33,521 nt of DNA from Lachnoclostridium sp. UBA7097 (lineage in GTDB: Bacteria > Bacillota > Clostridia > Lachnospirales > Lachnospiraceae): positions 2,086-35,606 of the forward strand of contig DKYP01000031.1 in NCBI GenBank assembly GCA_002499945.1. The letters run 5' to 3'. Of the stretch, positions 29,766 through 33,521 are shown piece after piece; the stretch's first letter is position 1, and the number at the start of each line of letters is the position of its first letter. Made by a program: the position numbers and the translations under genes. The notes below the pieces were generated by a model. It worked only from the letters and a program-made list of their open reading frames with translations, was not told where the DNA came from and did no database searches.

Positions 29766-32700
29766 ATGTATTTAAAAAGTCTTGAAGTGCATGGTTTTAA
29801 GTCATTTGCCAATAAGCTTGTTTTTGAATTCCATGACGGTATTACTGCCATTGTAGGACCTAATGGCAGCGGCAAGAGTAATGTTGCAGATGCTGTAAGG
29901 TGGGTTTTAGGTGAACAGAGCGCTAAACAACTGCGTGGCGCTAAGATGGAAGATGTTATTTTCGCAGGGACACAGATGCGCAAGCCATTAGGTTTTGCAT
30001 ATGTAGCAATTACTATTAGCAATGAGGACCATAAGCTTGATGTGCCATACGAAGAAGTAAAGATTGCAAGGCGTGTATACCGTTCAGGTGAAAGTGAATA
30101 TCTTTTAAACGGGGCATCATGCAGGCTTAAAGATGTACAGGAACTTCTTTTTGATACAGGTATAGGCAAGGAAGGCTATTCAATTATCGGGCAGGGACAG
30201 ATTGACAAAATACTTAGCGGCAAGCCTGATGAGCGCAGGGAGCTTTTTGACGAGGCAGCAGGAATTGTAAAATACAAGAAGCGCAAAGCGGCAGCAGAGA
30301 AGAACCTTGAAGAAGAGAAGCAGAACCTTGTGCGTATTGAAGATGTGCTTTCGGAACTTGGCAAACAGACCGGGCCTCTTGGAAGGCAGGCAGACAAAGC
30401 AAGGGAATATTTAAAGTACAGGGATGAGCTTAAGAATCTTGATGTCAATATGTTCCTTATGGAATATGACAGGACTGGCAAGGAAATTGAAGAATCAGGC
30501 CGGAAAATAGAAATTGCAGAAAATGATATGGAAAAGGCAAAGGCAAGCCTTGAGGAAAGCAGGCAGCAGTATAATGAGCTGGAGGCATGTTTAAATAATT
30601 TAAACAGCAGTATTGAAGAAGATACAGAAAGCCTTTCTGCAAAGAAATTCCAGTATAATAATTATGAAAATAATATAAAAGTGCTGGATGAACAGATAAA
30701 TACCATATACCAGAATGAACAGCATTTTAAAAAGCAGATACAGAACTTTAAGGAACGTAAAACGGCCTTTGAAAGTGAACTTGAAGATTATAACTTACAG
30801 TCTGTTAGTAATAGTGAAGAACTTGGAAGGCTTGAAGCTTCAAAAAAGGAAAATGAGGCAAAACTTAAGGAAGTCCTGGAAAAGATAAAAGAAGGCGGGC
30901 AGGAAATCCAGAAGTGCCGTGAAGGCCTGATGGAGTCACTTAATGAAAATTCTGGCATAAAGTCAGAAGAGAACAGGTTAAAAACACTTCTTGAACAGAA
31001 TAATATTAAAAAGGCTGAATTTACACAAAGGGTTATAAAGAACAAGTCGGATGCAGCTGTTTTTAATGGAATTATGGAAAAAGGACAGGCTGTCCTTAAT
31101 GATGTTTCAGGAAAAATTGCTGAAAAAAAGGCTTTAGGTGAAGAATTTGCACAGACAGCTGCAAAGTTAAATGATGACAGTAAAAAACTGGAAAGTGAAT
31201 ACAGGGAAGTACAACAGCAGTTCCATATTGAAAATTCACGTCTGGGTTCCCTTAAAAACATGGCAGAAAGATATGAGGGGTTCGGGCAGAGTATAAGGCG
31301 TGTAATGGAGCAGAAGGAAAAGCACAGTGGTATAATAGGTGTTGTAGCTGACATCTTGCATGTGGAGAAAGAATTTGAAACTGCTGTTGAAACTGCGCTT
31401 GGGGGCAGTATACAAAATATTGTTACAGATAATGCGCAGACTGCAAAGGACATGATACAGTACCTTAAAAAGAACAAATATGGCCGTGCTACATTTCTTC
31501 CGCTTACTAATATACGTCCAGGGCAGAATGTGCTGCCTGGGGATATTATGGGGCAGAAAGGCGTTATAGGCATTGCATCTTCACTTGTCCATGCAGACGC
31601 ACAGTTTAGCGGGCTTGTAAAATACCTGCTTGGAAGGCATATAGTTGTTGATAATATTGACAATGCCATAGCGCTGGCTGCAAAATATAACCATACTATA
31701 AGGATAGTTACTAAAGAGGGCGATTTATTAAACCCTGGCGGTACAATGTCTGGCGGTGCATTTAAAAATAACAATAACCTCCTTGGACGCCACCGTGAAA
31801 TGGAGGATTTGGAGAAGACAACAAAGGCACTTAAAGACAGTCTTGTAAAAATATCTGAAAAACTTAAGGATATAGAAGATAAAAAAGCAGCAGTTTCAGA
31901 AAAAGAAACTTCCAATGAAAAAGAAATACAGGAACTTGTCTTACAGCAGAACACAGCAAAGATTAATTATAACAGGGCTTTAAGCGATTTTAAGGCAAAT
32001 GAGGAGAAACTTGCACATATCCATCTTGAAGCAACGGAAACTGAGCAGAGAAATACTGAACTTAAAAATGCTCTTGATGCAGTTAATTTAAAGCTGTCTG
32101 GAAGTGCTGAAAAAAGCAAATTATATGAAGATAAAATTTCTTCTTTAAATATACAGCTTGAAGAATGGCGTAATGAAGAAAACCAGGTTTCACAGGCAAA
32201 TTCAAACCTTATGGCAGGAATTGCCTCACTTGAAGGCAGGCGCAGTTTTATTGCTGAGAATATAAGCCGTATAACACAGGAAATAAAGGAAATGGAAAAC
32301 GGCATTAGTGAAGCCATGTTAAACAGCGGCAATACCAGCAAGCTTGTGGAGGACAAGAAACAGGAGATAGAAGAGGTATTAAAAAACATAGAAGATATAA
32401 AGCTTAAAATAACAGGGATTTCAGAGGGGCTTGAAAGAAAAAAAGCCAGGCGCACGGAAATGTCTGCAAAGAATAAAGAGTGCCTTGAAAGGCGTGAGGA
32501 ACTGGCAGGGCTTGCGGGTGAACTGGATAAAGAGTGTTTCCGCCTTAATAACCAGAGGGACAAGCTAGAGGACAGGATTAATTCTTATACAGAATATATG
32601 TGGGAGCAGTATGAACTTACATACCATAGTGCCAAAGCCTTAGAAACAACAAATACGTTAAGTCCTGTGGATATGAAGAAGCGTATTGAAGAACTTAAAG

Positions 32701-33320
32701 GAATGATTAAGTCACTTGGTGATGTTAATGTTAATGCAGTAGAGCAGTACAATGAACTTATGGGGAGATATGAACTTCTGGCGGGGCAGCACGCTGACCT
32801 TACAGAAGCCGCAGAAGTCCTTGTTGGTGTAATAGAGGAACTTGATACAGAGATGCGCAGGCAGTTTGAAATACAGTTTGCAGAGATAAGCAGCCGTTTT
32901 AATAATGTATTTAAGGAATTATTTGGCGGCGGCAGGGGGACTATTGAACTTGTGGAAGGTGAGGACATACTGCTTGCAGGCATTAATATAATAGCACAGC
33001 CGCCAGGCAAGAAACTTCAGAATATGATGCAGCTTTCAGGCGGGGAAAAGGCACTTTCAGCGATTGCGCTTCTTTTTGCAATACAAAGCCTTAAACCTTC
33101 GCCATTCTGCCTTTTAGATGAAATAGAGGCTGCGCTTGATGATTCTAATGTGGGAAGGTACGCACAGTACCTGCATAAACTTACTAAAGACACACAGTTT
33201 ATTGTAATTACACACCGCAGGGGGACAATGGATGCTGCCGATATATTATATGGAATAACAATGCAGGAAAAGGGCGTGTCTACGCTTGTATCTGTAAATC
33301 TACTGGAAGAAAAGGAATAG
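29766..33320 (+). CDS. smc: Chromosome segregation ATPase SMC
   Basis: This 1184-residue protein is the core of the bacterial condensin with ScpA and ScpB, compacting and separating chromosomes. The N-terminal head has Walker A 'GPNGSGKSN' (31-39). Long coiled coils flank a hinge (about 510-670; 'GVVADILHVEKEFE' to 'NPGGTMSGGAF'). The C-terminal head has the signature 'LSGGEKALSAIALLFA' near 1090 and Walker B 'FCLLDEIEAALDD'. It starts 3 bases after the rnc stop. The family usually continues into ftsY; here a structured non-coding region follows instead, so something has been inserted downstream. Confidence 0.97.
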   Translation: MYLKSLEVHGFKSFANKLVFEFHDGITAIVGPNGSGKSNVADAVRWVLGEQSAKQLRGAKMEDVIFAGTQMRKPLGFAYVAITISNEDHKLDVPYEEVKIARRVYRSGESEYLLNGASCRLKDVQELLFDTGIGKEGYSIIGQGQIDKILSGKPDERRELFDEAAGIVKYKKRKAAAEKNLEEEKQNLVRIEDVLSELGKQTGPLGRQADKAREYLKYRDELKNLDVNMFLMEYDRTGKEIEESGRKIEIAENDMEKAKASLEESRQQYNELEACLNNLNSSIEEDTESLSAKKFQYNNYENNIKVLDEQINTIYQNEQHFKKQIQNFKERKTAFESELEDYNLQSVSNSEELGRLEASKKENEAKLKEVLEKIKEGGQEIQKCREGLMESLNENSGIKSEENRLKTLLEQNNIKKAEFTQRVIKNKSDAAVFNGIMEKGQAVLNDVSGKIAEKKALGEEFAQTAAKLNDDSKKLESEYREVQQQFHIENSRLGSLKNMAERYEGFGQSIRRVMEQKEKHSGIIGVVADILHVEKEFETAVETALGGSIQNIVTDNAQTAKDMIQYLKKNKYGRATFLPLTNIRPGQNVLPGDIMGQKGVIGIASSLVHADAQFSGLVKYLLGRHIVVDNIDNAIALAAKYNHTIRIVTKEGDLLNPGGTMSGGAFKNNNNLLGRHREMEDLEKTTKALKDSLVKISEKLKDIEDKKAAVSEKETSNEKEIQELVLQQNTAKINYNRALSDFKANEEKLAHIHLEATETEQRNTELKNALDAVNLKLSGSAEKSKLYEDKISSLNIQLEEWRNEENQVSQANSNLMAGIASLEGRRSFIAENISRITQEIKEMENGISEAMLNSGNTSKLVEDKKQEIEEVLKNIEDIKLKITGISEGLERKKARRTEMSAKNKECLERREELAGLAGELDKECFRLNNQRDKLEDRINSYTEYMWEQYELTYHSAKALETTNTLSPVDMKKRIEELKGMIKSLGDVNVNAVEQYNELMGRYELLAGQHADLTEAAEVLVGVIEELDTEMRRQFEIQFAEISSRFNNVFKELFGGGRGTIELVEGEDILLAGINIIAQPPGKKLQNMMQLSGGEKALSAIALLFAIQSLKPSPFCLLDEIEAALDDSNVGRYAQYLHKLTKDTQFIVITHRRGTMDAADILYGITMQEKGVSTLVSVNLLEEKE

Positions 33321-33349
33321 AATTTTTTTTTATATTTTTTATTTTATAG

Positions 33350-33521
33350 AAAGGCATGGGTTTTAGGATTGTCAACTACCCATCCCCTAAAGGGAATGGG
33401 CTTGTAAGCAAGTTCATGGCTGACTAGCCTAAGCCTTAACTGGCTACGTTATGTAAGAATATATAGTTACCTGTGGATGTAATGCCAAGTCCGCAGCTCT
33501 AAGGACAGTGGTTAAACAGTT
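33350..33521 (+). ncRNA. HEARO/omega RNA-like structured RNA (likely IscB-associated), partial
   Basis: No reading frame of note occurs here, but stems are dense. CCCAT-C-CCC / GGG-A-ATGGG with a TAAA loop lies at 33379-33400. A TAGCC...GGCTA pairing surrounds 'TAAGCCTTAACT' (about 33425-33445). CTGTGG (33471-33476) can pair with CCGCAG (33491-33496), and TCC/GGA flank 'GCAGCTCTAA'. The phrases GTCAACTACCCAT, GGGCTTGTAAGC, GACTAGCCTAAGCCTTAAC and AAGTCCGC...AAGGACAGTGG match my memory of HEARO RNA, which guides the IscB nuclease encoded just downstream. The iscB gene would begin past the right edge. An IS200/IS605-type end is the alternative. The 5' boundary and guide are not defined. Confidence 0.62.

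Noticed and set aside
30788..31954. 388-codon open frame on the - strand
   Set aside because: Antisense shadow of the smc coiled coil; the long open frame follows from the biased codons of coiled-coil coding sequence.
1..33521. CRISPR array or cas genes
   Set aside because: No regularly spaced repeats with unique spacers and no Cas-like proteins were seen on either strand.
1..33521. Complete tRNA or rRNA genes
   Set aside because: Only the isolated tmRNA-like 3' end at 20640-20670 was found; no full cloverleaf or rRNA segment was recognised.

Overview
The window looks like a piece of an anaerobic Firmicutes chromosome, most likely Lachnospiraceae. The reasons are the low-GC, AGG/AGA-rich coding style, strong AGGAGG-type ribosome binding sites, an oxygen-sensitive class III ribonucleotide reductase, and the conserved plsX-acpP-rnc-smc gene order. 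Every gene I support lies on the + strand. The family assignment is inferred from these traits, not from a search.

Layout: (1) Positions 1 to about 20.66 kb are the integrase-proximal part of a prophage or phage-like integrative element. Its left end lies outside the window, and no capsid, tail, lysis, conjugation or repressor genes are visible. The left block (0-7.7 kb) is a nucleotide-metabolism module: a ThyX-like protein, a dNMP kinase-like P-loop protein, anaerobic ribonucleotide reductase nrdD and its activase nrdG, plus a DUF1653 protein, a secreted SH3-like protein and an HPr/Crh-like protein. (2) A middle block (about 7.8-17.6 kb) holds many small phage accessory genes: Cys-rich zinc-ribbon proteins, a solitary DNA methyltransferase, a GNAT-like protein, a J-domain-like membrane protein and a Lar-like protein. 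It also contains a stretch of decayed genes at 9.9-11.3 kb. (3) The right end (17.7-20.66 kb) carries a DUF551 protein, dUTPase, an excisionase-like protein and a tyrosine integrase. Next come paired integrase arm-type repeats and an attachment site formed by the 3' end of the tmRNA gene (ssrA). (4) From 20.67 kb onward is host chromosome: the ssrA terminator, an Rpn-like nuclease, a nucleotidyltransferase, a three-gene cluster ending in a response regulator and a PocR-type hybrid histidine kinase, and then plsX-acpP-rnc-smc.

The two most notable items are RNAs. A 934-nt group I intron (5541-6474) interrupts nrdD immediately after the codon for the glycyl-radical glycine. Its P1 helix, P7 helix, P9 hairpin and exon junction can all be read directly, and it carries a homing-endonuclease gene broken by an internal deletion. 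At the extreme right edge, just after smc, a highly structured non-coding stretch (about 33350-33521) resembles the HEARO/omega RNA found upstream of IscB RNA-guided nucleases; an iscB gene would be expected just past the edge.

Several element genes (the SH3-like gene, nrdG and possibly the DUF1653 and xis genes) have a good Shine-Dalgarno sequence facing an AUC, AUA or AUU codon where the protein should begin. This suggests non-AUG starts or start-codon decay. The integrase promoter is overlapped by a 13-bp inverted repeat that looks like a control site.
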